Origin: Propionibacteriaceae bacterium
GTDB taxonomy: Bacteria; Actinomycetota; Actinomycetes; Propionibacteriales; Propionibacteriaceae
Reading direction: 5' to 3'
Assembly (NCBI GenBank): GCA_030538175.1
Contig: JAUNUL010000137.1
Span: 1-7,619, forward strand
DNA: 7,619 nt
The notes beneath the pieces are model-generated. The model had not been told where the DNA came from and searched no databases. It saw nothing but the letters and a program-made list of their open reading frames with translations. Below, one piece after another: positions 1 through 6,009 of the stretch; positions within the stretch are counted from its first letter, which is position 1, and every line of letters starts with the position of its first letter. Position numbers and translations under genes: made by a program.

Positions 1-221
1 AGGTGCTGCGCTGGATCACCGACGAGATCATGGCCTCGATCCAGGAGCTGACCGGCCAGGAATACGTGGATGTCTATGCCACGTCCCTGAAGTCGGGCAA
101 TCTCGACGGACGGAACATCGAGGAGAAGGTCCTCGCCCGTCCGGGCCTCGGCAACCGGGTGCCGCCGACGACCGCCGAGCTGGCGGCCCAGGCCGAGCAG
201 GATTCGCCGGAGTCCAAGTGA
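1..221 (+). CDS. PlsC-family 1-acyl-sn-glycerol-3-phosphate acyltransferase, C-terminal fragment
   Basis: Only the last 72 or so codons are inside the window; the frame is open to the left edge (first full codon at base 3) and stops with TGA at 219-221. The visible start, VLRWITDEIMASIQELTGQEYVD, aligns with the C-terminus of the complete acyltransferase gene that follows: 19 of 27 residues are identical through the shared YAT. It also resembles the end of M. tuberculosis Rv2182c as I remember it (GQEYVDIYAASLK). The family transfers an acyl group from acyl-CoA or acyl-ACP to lysophosphatidic acid at the inner membrane face. The catalytic HX4D and FPEGTR blocks lie off the window, so activity cannot be judged. 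Past the conserved GQEYVD block there is a tail of about 45 residues rich in A, E, P and G, probably disordered and absent from the next gene. The stop overlaps the next gene's GTG by 4 bases, so the two are probably translationally coupled. Confidence 0.85.
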   Translation, partial: VLRWITDEIMASIQELTGQEYVDVYATSLKSGNLDGRNIEEKVLARPGLGNRVPPTTAELAAQAEQDSPESK

Positions 222-958
222 GCAAGCGGGCGGGTCGAGAGGTCTCGACCGGCAACGATGGTGACGGCTCCGGCGGGGGCACCTATTGGGTGTTCAAGAA
301 CATCCTCCTGGGTCCCGGCATCAAGCGCGTCTTCCGACCCGTTGTCGAGGGGGCTGACCATGTGCCGGCGGCCGGTGCGGCCATCATCGCCAGCAATCAC
401 CTTTCGATCGCGGATTGGCTGTTCACCCCGTTGGCGCTGCGCCGACGCATCACCTATGCCGCCAAATCGGACTACTTCACCGGATCGGGGATCAAGGGCC
501 GCCTGCAGCGGACGTTCTTCGCCGGCACCGGTCAGGTGCCGATCGATCGCTCCGGTGGTGAGGCCTCCCGCGGCGCGCTACGCGCCGGACTTCGCGTACT
601 GAAACGGGGTGAGCTCTTCGGCATCTTTCCCGAAGGCACCCGCAGTCACGACGGACGCCTCTACAAGGGCCGCACGGGGGTGGCGCGGCTGGCGCTGGAA
701 GCCGGCGTACCAGTCGTGCCCACAGCCGTCATCAACACCGACCTGATCGCCCCACGCGACAAGAAGTTCGGCCGGGTCGTCACGCCCATCGTGCGGTTCG
801 GCAAGCCGCTCGACTTCAGCCGCTATGCCGACGTCGCCGACGACCGATTCATCCTGCGATCGATCACCGATGAGGTGATGTACGCGATCATGGAACTCTC
901 CGGGCAGGAATACGTCGACGACTATGCGACGGTCGCCCGCGAGAAGGCGAAGGAGTGA
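218..958 (+). CDS. plsC: PlsC-family lysophospholipid acyltransferase (1-acyl-sn-glycerol-3-phosphate acyltransferase-like)
   Basis: The 246-residue protein has all the acyltransferase blocks: NH61LSIAD66 (the HX4D catalytic pair), GQVPIDRSGG at 105-114, FPEGTRS at 137-143 (substrate binding) and VPVVPTAV at 164-171. The C-terminal ITDEVM and GQEYVDDYA segments match actinobacterial relatives of M. tuberculosis Rv2182c. It should acylate lysophosphatidate, or a related lysolipid, at the cytoplasmic face of the membrane during phospholipid synthesis; the exact acceptor cannot be read from sequence. The GTG at 218 is chosen because it forms a GTGA overlap with the upstream stop and has GGAG at 209-212. 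The first 20 or so residues (S, G, D-rich) precede the usual family start near YWVFKNILLGP, so an internal start such as GTG 290 is possible. It is the second of two tandem paralogues, and its own stop overlaps the following kinase gene by 4 bases. Confidence 0.93.
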   Translation: MSKRAGREVSTGNDGDGSGGGTYWVFKNILLGPGIKRVFRPVVEGADHVPAAGAAIIASNHLSIADWLFTPLALRRRITYAAKSDYFTGSGIKGRLQRTFFAGTGQVPIDRSGGEASRGALRAGLRVLKRGELFGIFPEGTRSHDGRLYKGRTGVARLALEAGVPVVPTAVINTDLIAPRDKKFGRVVTPIVRFGKPLDFSRYADVADDRFILRSITDEVMYAIMELSGQEYVDDYATVAREKAKE

Positions 959-2112
959 CCAGCTCGTCGTTGCTGCCGGGGCGTGCCCCGGTGGGCACGG
1001 AGATCACCCCGCCCCTGTTCGCGGTGTTGGCTGCCATGCGTTACGTGCTGGCGTTGCTCACCCTCGTGGTCAACGTATCCCTCCAGGATCGGGCGTCGAT
1101 GCCGCTGGTGGTGGTGATCGTGTCGCTCGCGATGGTCGCGTGGTCGGTCCTGCTGCATGTGCTGTACGCCGGGAAGTGCCGGGTGCCGGGTTGGGTGCTT
1201 GGGCTCGACTTTGCGGTGACCGTGGTCCTGTTGGCGATCTCCCCGGCGGTGCTCTGGCCCGGGGCGGACGTGCAGGTCACCGGCTTCTGGACCGCCGCGG
1301 CGCCGCTGGCGATCGCCTTCGGCCGGGGCTGGCTGCAGGGGGGAAGCGCGGCGCTGGCGCTCTGTCTGATCACGTTCGCCCAGGACCCCGATCCCGCCCC
1401 GCAGCGCTGGGGTCTCTTCGTCGTGCTGGTCATGGGGGCCGCTGGGCTGGGGCGGATGGTCGACCAACTTCACCAGGTGACCGCACAACACGAACGGCTG
1501 ATTGCGGTGACAGCCCACAATGCCGAACGGCAGCGGCTGTCGAGGATCGTGCACGACGGGGTGCTGCAGGTGTTGGCCATGGTCGAACGTGAAGGCCCGG
1601 GTTTCGGCCCCCGCGGGCAGCGGCTGGCGCGGCTTGCCCGAGAGCAGGAAATCCAGCTGCGGGCGTTGATCCGTGAGGAAACCGATACCCGCGCGGGTGA
1701 CCTGCGCGATATCACCCACAGCAACTTCTGCGCAGCCCTCGACCGCCATGCCAACGCGGCGGTCACGGTGTCCACCCCGGTCGAGCCGGTGCTGATCGAT
1801 TCGCGTCGCTCCATCGAACTCGACGCGGCCATCACCGAGGCCCTGACCAATGTGGAGAAGCATGCCGGCCCCGAGGCCAGGGCTTGGGTGCTGTTGGAGG
1901 TCGAGGGCAATGAGGCAGTGGTGTCGATCCGGGACAACGGCGTCGGCGGTGACCCCGAGCAGTTCGCCGCAGCCGCGAAGGCCGGTCGGCTGGGCATGAA
2001 AGACTCGATCCGTGGACGCATCCGGGATCTGGGCGGCGTGGCGATCCTGCGCACAGCCCCTGGCCGGGGCGTCGAGTGGGAGTTGCGCGTGCCGATCGAG
2101 GTCGAGGGTTGA
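955..2112 (+). CDS. macS: MacS-like membrane sensor histidine kinase (HisKA_3/NarL-type)
   Basis: A 385-residue sensor kinase. About five hydrophobic helices fill the N-terminus (roughly 22-42, 48-71, 79-101, 109-141, 151-167) with no obvious extracellular domain, so it probably senses something in or at the membrane. The dimerisation/phosphoacceptor helix holds RLSRIVH200DGVLQ205; H200 is the predicted phosphorylated histidine, and D201-Q205 fits the DxxxQ phosphatase motif of HisKA_3 kinases. The HATPase domain has the N-box around E295 and N299 (ITEALTNVEKHA), the G1 box D327NGVGGD and a G2-like RLG347M. The RIVHDGVLQVLA segment is, from memory, typical of the MacS family; in Streptomyces MacRS affects antibiotic production and morphology, but its role here is unknown. 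The GTG at 955 overlaps the upstream stop (GTGA), with AGAAGG at 942-947 as ribosome-binding site. Its partner is the response regulator directly downstream. The kinase call is very secure; the MacS assignment rests on motif and gene order. Confidence 0.92.
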   Translation: MTSSSLLPGRAPVGTEITPPLFAVLAAMRYVLALLTLVVNVSLQDRASMPLVVVIVSLAMVAWSVLLHVLYAGKCRVPGWVLGLDFAVTVVLLAISPAVLWPGADVQVTGFWTAAAPLAIAFGRGWLQGGSAALALCLITFAQDPDPAPQRWGLFVVLVMGAAGLGRMVDQLHQVTAQHERLIAVTAHNAERQRLSRIVHDGVLQVLAMVEREGPGFGPRGQRLARLAREQEIQLRALIREETDTRAGDLRDITHSNFCAALDRHANAAVTVSTPVEPVLIDSRRSIELDAAITEALTNVEKHAGPEARAWVLLEVEGNEAVVSIRDNGVGGDPEQFAAAAKAGRLGMKDSIRGRIRDLGGVAILRTAPGRGVEWELRVPIEVEG

Positions 2113-2160
2113 TGAAGGTAGCTGTGCGATGAAGGTCCAGTCATGAAGGACGTCCGGATG
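2110..2160 (+). promoter_or_regulatory. Staggered start region: chain of overlapping stop/start codons between kinase and regulator
   Basis: The kinase stop TGA (2110-2112) shares a base with ATG 2112. That ATG opens a frame of 6 codons (MKVAVR) ending at TGA 2130-2132, which overlaps ATG 2129. The second frame has 5 codons (MKVQS) and ends at TGA 2144-2146, overlapping ATG 2143, the proposed regulator start. ATGAAGG occurs three times (2112, 2129, 2143), and each GAAGG can act as Shine-Dalgarno for the next start: 2131-2135 serves ATG 2143, and GAAGGA 2145-2150 serves an alternative ATG at 2158. The codons are plain in the sequence; that ribosomes reinitiate along the chain is inference. Confidence 0.5.
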
Positions 2161-2802
2161 CGTCGCCGGGTGATGCTGGTCGACGACCACCCCATGTGGC
2201 TCGAGGCCATGGGTGAGGACCTCGAGGATGACGGCTTCGAGATCGTCGCGACCGCCCGCACCGGGGAGGAGTGCCTCACCCGCGCCCGCGCGACCGAGCC
2301 GGAAGTGCTCATCATGGATCTGCAGATTCCCGAACCTGATGGCGCGACTTGCACCGAGATCCTGATGCGGGAGTTCCCGGATCTGAACGTGCTCGTGGTG
2401 TCGGCGTCGGGGGAGCGTCGCGACGTGCTCCGGGCCGTCAAGGCCGGTGCGCGTGGGTATCTGCTCAAGTCGGCGACCCCGCAGGAGATGTTGGACGGCG
2501 TACGCCAAACAGCGCGCGGACAGGCCGTCTTCACCCCGAGCCTGGCCGGTCTGGTGCTGGGGGAGTTCCAACGTCTCACCTCTCCCGAGGGCAGCCCCAA
2601 CCAGCCGCCGGCCCTCACTGCGCGGGAGATCGAGGTGTTGCGTTATGTCGCCAAGGGCATGGCCTATCGCGAGATCGCCGAGGAGCTGTTCGTTTCTCAT
2701 CGCACGGTGCAGAACCACGTGCAGAACGTGCTGCGCAAGCTGCAGCTCAACAACCGGGTCGAGCTGACGCTCTATGCGGTGGAGCGTGGGTACACGGAGT
2801 GA
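2143..2802 (+). CDS. macR: NarL/FixJ-family response regulator, LuxR-type DNA-binding (MacR-like)
   Basis: A 219-residue two-component regulator. The receiver domain occupies about residues 8-125: acidic pair D14-D15 (VMLVDDHP), phosphoacceptor D59 (LIMDLQIPEPDG), switch residue S87 (VLVVSAS) and K109 (GYLLKS). A linker of about 25 residues leads to the LuxR-type helix-turn-helix at about 152-217 (LTAREIEVLRYVAKG, then IAEELFVSHRTVQNHVQNVL), which binds DNA as a dimer after phosphorylation. It follows the histidine kinase by 30 bases, so that kinase is the likely phosphodonor; it corresponds in position to MacR of Streptomyces. The ATG at 2143 has GAAGG 7 nt upstream. ATG 2158 also has GAAGGA 7 nt upstream and would shorten the protein by five residues without touching the receiver domain, so the exact start is uncertain. 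Target genes cannot be read from this window. Confidence 0.93.
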   Translation: MKDVRMRRRVMLVDDHPMWLEAMGEDLEDDGFEIVATARTGEECLTRARATEPEVLIMDLQIPEPDGATCTEILMREFPDLNVLVVSASGERRDVLRAVKAGARGYLLKSATPQEMLDGVRQTARGQAVFTPSLAGLVLGEFQRLTSPEGSPNQPPALTAREIEVLRYVAKGMAYREIAEELFVSHRTVQNHVQNVLRKLQLNNRVELTLYAVERGYTE

Positions 2803-2805
2803 AGC

Positions 2806-2821
2806 CAGAGTCCGGCCTCTG
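2806..2821 (+). terminator. Weak hairpin after the response regulator, possible operon end
   Basis: CAGAG (2806-2810) and CTCTG (2817-2821) form a perfect 5-bp stem around the six-base loop TCCGGC, starting 4 bases after the regulator stop. No T-run follows. It sits between the operon and the next promoter, where a terminator would make sense, but the stem is short and could be chance. Confidence 0.2.
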
Positions 2822-2851
2822 ACCGTTCCGGCGGGGCTTGACCGCAACGCC

Positions 2852-2857
2852 TATCCT
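2852..2857 (+). promoter_or_regulatory. -10 element for a leaderless DAHP synthase transcript
   Basis: TATCCT fits the actinobacterial -10 consensus TANNNT and ends exactly 7 nt before the GTG at 2865, the spacing expected if transcription starts at the start codon. I see no convincing -35 at normal distance; the TTGACC at 2838-2843 is only 8 bases upstream, too close to serve. No Shine-Dalgarno precedes GTG 2865, which agrees with a leaderless message. Confidence 0.6.
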
Positions 2858-2864
2858 TCACAGC

Positions 2865-4247
2865 GTGTCTTTCCCCAGCCTGGAGCAGCTGCATGCGTTG
2901 AACCCGCAGCAGCAGCCGGAGTATCCCGATCAAGCAGTGGTCGATGCGGTCAGCCGCGACCTCTCCACCCGACCGCCGCTGGTGTTTGCCGGCGAGTGCG
3001 ATGATCTGCGCACGAAGCTTGCGTCGGTAGCCCGCGGTGAGGCCTTTCTTCTGCAGGGCGGTGACTGCGCCGAGACGTTCGCCGGCGTGACCGCGCAGAA
3101 TGTGAAGAACAAGCTGCAGGTGCTGTTGGCGATGGCGGTCGTGATGACCTATGCCGCGCAGGTGCCGGTGGTCAAGGTCGGCCGGATCGCCGGGCAATAT
3201 GCCAAGCCCCGCTCGTCCGGCATCGAAACCCGCGGCGACCTCGCGCTGCCGAGCTTCCGTGGCGATGCGGTGAACGGGTTCGACTTCACCGAGGAGTCGC
3301 GCATCCCGGATCCGGAGCGGTTGCTGCGGGTCTACAACGCCTCGGCGGCGACGCTGAACCTGACCCGGGCCTTCGTGACCGGTGGGTTCGCTGACCTGCG
3401 GACGATCCACAACTGGAACTCCAACTTCGTGCGCAACTCCGGTGCGGTGGAGCGGTATGAGGCGCTGGCCGACGAGATCGAGCGGGCGATGGCCTTCATG
3501 GTCGCCTGTGGGATCTCCGATGAGCACATGCGCACGGTCGATTTCTATGCCTCCCACGAGGCGCTGCTGCTGGAATACGAGCATGCGTTGACCCGCATCG
3601 ATTCCCGCTCCCAGCAGCCGTACAACACCTCCGGTCACTTCATCTGGATCGGGGAGCGTACGCGGCAGTTGGACGGTGCACACGTCGAGCTGCTGCGGCA
3701 CGTCCGCAACCCGCTCGGGGTCAAGCTCGGCCCGAAGGTGACCGGCGCGGACGCGCTGGCGATGGCCGAGCGGCTGGATCCGGACAACGAGCCCGGACGT
3801 TTGACGTTCATCACGCGCATGGGTGCGGACAAGGTGGCCGACGCGCTGCCGCCGATCATCGAGGCACTGCAGAACGCGGGGCGGACCCCGGTGTGGGTCT
3901 GTGACCCCATGCACGGCAACACGTTCTCGACCTCCAACGGCTACAAGACGCGTGCGTTCGACCAGATCGTCGCCGAGCTCAACGGCTGGTTCGACGTTCA
4001 CGACGAGATGGACTCCTGGCCAGGTGGCGTGCACATCGAGCTGACCGGTGACGATGTCACCGAGTGCGTCGGTGGCGTCGGGGAGCTGAACGAGGCGGAT
4101 CTGGAGAACCGGTATGAGAGCGTGTGCGACCCGCGCCTCAACCGCAGCCAGTCGCTGGAGCTCGCGTTCACCGTGGCCGAGCGTCTGACCGATGGCCGGA
4201 TCAAGCGCGTCAACCCGATCCAGGAGTTCGTGCCCGTCGATCTCTGA
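2865..4247 (+). CDS. aroG: Class II 3-deoxy-D-arabino-heptulosonate 7-phosphate (DAHP) synthase
   Basis: It condenses phosphoenolpyruvate with erythrose 4-phosphate, the first step of the shikimate pathway to aromatic amino acids, in the cytoplasm. The 460-residue protein matches the plant/actinobacterial class II family throughout: LQGGDC68AETF, RIAGQYAKPRS, YASHEALLLEYE, WIGERTRQLDGAH, GVKLGP, CDPMH350GNT, GGVHIE392LTG and CD422PRLN. C68, H350, E392 and D422 are the predicted metal ligands; each lies 19 residues before its M. tuberculosis AroG equivalent (C87, H369, E411, D441, from memory), so no insertion or deletion falls between them. The N-terminus is thus about 19 residues shorter, and a tail of about 17 residues (IKRVNPIQEFVPVDL) extends past the mycobacterial end. 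GTG 2865 is preferred for its -10 spacing; TTG 2838 would add nine residues. It is separated from the upstream operon and probably transcribed alone. Confidence 0.96.
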   Translation: MSFPSLEQLHALNPQQQPEYPDQAVVDAVSRDLSTRPPLVFAGECDDLRTKLASVARGEAFLLQGGDCAETFAGVTAQNVKNKLQVLLAMAVVMTYAAQVPVVKVGRIAGQYAKPRSSGIETRGDLALPSFRGDAVNGFDFTEESRIPDPERLLRVYNASAATLNLTRAFVTGGFADLRTIHNWNSNFVRNSGAVERYEALADEIERAMAFMVACGISDEHMRTVDFYASHEALLLEYEHALTRIDSRSQQPYNTSGHFIWIGERTRQLDGAHVELLRHVRNPLGVKLGPKVTGADALAMAERLDPDNEPGRLTFITRMGADKVADALPPIIEALQNAGRTPVWVCDPMHGNTFSTSNGYKTRAFDQIVAELNGWFDVHDEMDSWPGGVHIELTGDDVTECVGGVGELNEADLENRYESVCDPRLNRSQSLELAFTVAERLTDGRIKRVNPIQEFVPVDL

Positions 4248-4282
4248 TCGCGGGTGGCCACGATCTGTGACCGTAGGGTCGT

Positions 4283-4327
4283 CACGCGCGTGGTGACGGT
4301 GCGGGAAGTCGTATCGTGACGCGCGTG
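4283..4327 (+). promoter_or_regulatory. Repeated ACGCGCGTG motif flanking the threonine aldolase start
   Basis: ACGCGCGTG occurs at 4284-4292 and again at 4319-4327, 35 bases apart. The first copy lies in the perfect 10-base palindrome CACGCGCGTG (4283-4292), itself within the interrupted repeat GTCAC-N7-GTGAC (4281-4297). The second copy overlaps the GTG start at 4325. Two copies bracketing the predicted -10 could be an operator, but CG-rich palindromes are common at this base composition. Confidence 0.2.
4312..4317 (+). promoter_or_regulatory. -10 element for a leaderless threonine aldolase transcript
   Basis: TATCGT matches TANNNT and ends 7 nt before GTG 4325, the start that gives the family-typical MIDLRSDT N-terminus. 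The spacing is identical to that before the DAHP synthase and MBL-fold genes. No clear -35 is seen. The upstream GTG at 4316 lies inside this hexamer, which argues against its use as the start. Confidence 0.6.
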
Positions 4328-5347
4328 ATCGACCTGCGCAGTGACACCTTGACCCGACCCACCGAAGGCATGCGTGCGGCGATGGCCGCTGCCGAGGTGG
4401 GTGACGATGTGTACGCCGAGGACCCGTCGGTGCTCGCATTGGAGGAGCAGGTGGCGGACCTGCTGGGCCACGAGGCCGGGCTGTTCTGTGCGACGGGATC
4501 GCTGGCGAACCTGATCGGTGTCCGGTTGTTGGTGGAGCCGGGCAAGGAAGTGTTGTGTGATGCCCGGGCGCACATCGCCCGTGCTGAGCTCGGGGCCCAT
4601 GGTGCGGTGTCCGGGGTGACGATGCGGACCTGGCGGTCGGACGACGGGGTCGCCGGGATCGACGCGATCCAGGAGATGTTGGAGCCGGCGGCAGGACCGT
4701 ATCTGGTGTCCACCGCCGCGGTGGCGCTGGAGAACACCCACAACTTCGGTGGCGGAACGATCCAGCCGCTGGCGCATTTGCAGCAGGCCCATGAGCTGTG
4801 TCGTAGGGTCGGGGTGAGGCTCCATCTCGATGGTGCGCGGCTCTGGAATGCATCGGTGGCGACCGGGGTGTCGATGGGGGAGTTCGGGCGGTTGTTCGAC
4901 ACCGTGTCCGTCTGTTTCTCCAAGGGGCTCGGGGCGCCGATCGGTTCGATGCTCGTCGCGTCGAAGGAGCGGATCGCCGAGGCCCGCGTGTTGCGCAAGC
5001 GCCTTGGCGCCGGCTGGCGCCAAGCGGGCGTCCTCGCGGCCGCTGCGGCGTACGCGATCGACCACCAGGTCGACCGGCTCGCCGACGATCACGTCGCGGC
5101 GCGCGAATTCGCGTACGCCGTCGCGGAGCGCGCACCGCACGCCGTCCAGCCGGACCGGGTGGAGACGAACATCGTTGTGCTGAACACCGGCGACCGTCCG
5201 GCCGCCGACATTGCCGCGCGGGCGCTGGCGGCTGGCGTCGCGGTGTCCGCGCTGGGTGCGTCGATGGTTCGGGCGGTTACCCATCTGGATGTCACGCTCG
5301 CCGAAAGCCGGACCGCAGGAGAAGTCGTTGGGGCTCTCCTGGCCTGA
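4325..5347 (+). CDS. ltaE: Low-specificity L-threonine aldolase (PLP-dependent, beta-eliminating lyase family)
   Basis: A fold-type I PLP enzyme of 340 residues that should cleave threonine or allo-threonine to glycine and acetaldehyde in the cytoplasm. It aligns along its whole length with E. coli LtaE as I remember it: MIDLRSDTLTRPTEGMR at the start, VGDDVYAEDP, ATGSLANL (phosphate-binding loop), ENTHN, LHLD169GAR172LWNA (pyridine-nitrogen aspartate and aldimine-side arginine), FSK200GLGAPIGS with K200 as the Schiff-base lysine, GAGWRQAGVLAAAAAYA, and VRAVTHLDV near the C-terminus. GTG 4325 is chosen over GTG 4316 because homologues begin MIDLRSD and because of the 7-nt spacing from the -10. 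Which threonine diastereomer it prefers cannot be told. It starts 77 bases after the DAHP synthase gene and ends 23 bases before the MBL-fold gene. The related neighbourhoods I remember do not place this gene here, so it may be a lineage-specific addition. Confidence 0.94.
   Translation: MIDLRSDTLTRPTEGMRAAMAAAEVGDDVYAEDPSVLALEEQVADLLGHEAGLFCATGSLANLIGVRLLVEPGKEVLCDARAHIARAELGAHGAVSGVTMRTWRSDDGVAGIDAIQEMLEPAAGPYLVSTAAVALENTHNFGGGTIQPLAHLQQAHELCRRVGVRLHLDGARLWNASVATGVSMGEFGRLFDTVSVCFSKGLGAPIGSMLVASKERIAEARVLRKRLGAGWRQAGVLAAAAAYAIDHQVDRLADDHVAAREFAYAVAERAPHAVQPDRVETNIVVLNTGDRPAADIAARALAAGVAVSALGASMVRAVTHLDVTLAESRTAGEVVGALLA
5003..5024 (+). repeat. Perfect 9-bp hairpin inside the threonine aldolase gene
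   Basis: CTTGGCGCC (5003-5011) and GGCGCCAAG (5016-5024) are exact reverse complements around the four-base loop GGCT. It encodes the conserved RLGAGWRQ stretch, so protein constraint explains part of it. It would form a stable RNA hairpin within the coding sequence; no function is claimed. Confidence 0.6.
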
Positions 5348-5357
5348 GCGGGTGGGC

Positions 5358-5363
5358 TAGCGT
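5358..5363 (+). promoter_or_regulatory. -10 element for a leaderless MBL-fold hydrolase transcript
   Basis: TAGCGT matches TANNNT and ends 7 nt before ATG 5371 (spacer ACGTGTT). It lies in the 23-base gap after the threonine aldolase stop. No Shine-Dalgarno precedes ATG 5371, so leaderless initiation is the simplest reading. No -35 is evident; if present it would lie inside the aldolase gene. Confidence 0.55.
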
Positions 5364-5370
5364 ACGTGTT

Positions 5371-6009
5371 ATGGAGATCACACATTTGGGCCACTCGACA
5401 GTGCTGCTCGACGTCGATGGGGTCCGGATCCTGCTCGATCCGGGCAACTTCTCCGACGCCTGGCACGGGCTGACCGAGCTCGATGCCATCGTCATCACGC
5501 ACCTGCACGCCGACCACGTCGACCCCAAGCATGTGCCGGCGCTCATCGCAGCGAACCCTGATGCCCGGCTGCTCGTGGAGCCTGGCGTACCGGACGCCGT
5601 CGACCTGCCCACCGCCGAGCGGATCGCTGCCGAAACGAGCGTGCGGATCGGGGCGGTGCTGCTGCACACCGTCGGTGGCGAACACGCGGTGATCCACCGC
5701 GATATCCCGATGATCGGCAACGTTGGCGTGGTGATCTCCGCGGAGGGTCACCCCACGCTGTTCCACCCCGGCGATTCGCTGGCGGCCTGTCCGCCCGGCA
5801 TCGATGTTCTGGCGCTCCCAGCCATGGGCCCCTGGGCGGCGATGAAGGAGCACATCGACTTCACCCGCACCATCGGGGCCCCGCTCGGTTTCCCCATCCA
5901 TGACGGGCTCATCAACGACCGTGGCTGGAACCTCGTCGTCAACCGCATCAATGAAATGACCGAGACGAGGTTGCACGACTACCGCGACGGGCTCCCGCAC
6001 GCGGTGTGA
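5371..6009 (+). CDS. MBL-fold metal-dependent hydrolase (UlaG-like)
   Basis: A compact 212-residue metallo-beta-lactamase-fold protein. All metal-ligand positions of the fold are present: H44-L-H46-A-D48-H49 (THLHADHVD), H105 (GGEH), D135 (FHPGDS) and H177 (FPIHDG), so a two-metal hydrolase site is expected. The opening MEITHLGHSTVLLDVDGVRILLDPG is typical of the short UlaG-like branch that lacks extra RNA-binding or flavodiiron domains. No signal peptide or membrane segment is seen, so it is probably cytoplasmic. The substrate is unknown; relatives act on lactones, phosphoesters or nucleic acids, and nothing here discriminates. ATG 5371 is preferred because the family's first strand begins there and a -10 hexamer sits 7 nt upstream. 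It is the last gene of the rightward series and converges on the PASTA protein gene across a 315-base gap. Confidence 0.93.
   Translation: MEITHLGHSTVLLDVDGVRILLDPGNFSDAWHGLTELDAIVITHLHADHVDPKHVPALIAANPDARLLVEPGVPDAVDLPTAERIAAETSVRIGAVLLHTVGGEHAVIHRDIPMIGNVGVVISAEGHPTLFHPGDSLAACPPGIDVLALPAMGPWAAMKEHIDFTRTIGAPLGFPIHDGLINDRGWNLVVNRINEMTETRLHDYRDGLPHAV

Noticed and set aside
922..2847. 641-codon open frame on the - strand opposite the kinase and regulator genes
   Set aside because: It is antisense to two well-supported genes, its translation is rich in H, R, Q and D with no recognisable domain, and long antisense frames are expected at this GC content.
2838..2857. TTGACC (2838-2843) with TATCCT (2852-2857) as a classical -35/-10 pair
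   Set aside because: The spacer would be 8 bp rather than about 17, so the TTGACC cannot be the -35 of this -10; only the -10 is kept.
4246..4265. GATCG/CGATC hairpin after DAHP synthase as a terminator
   Set aside because: The stem is 5 bp around a 10-base loop that is itself partly palindromic, with no T-run; too weak to annotate.
2772..5135. 787-codon open frame on the - strand opposite DAHP synthase and threonine aldolase
   Set aside because: It covers conserved catalytic genes on the other strand, and its product is low-complexity R/P/H-rich sequence with no family resemblance.
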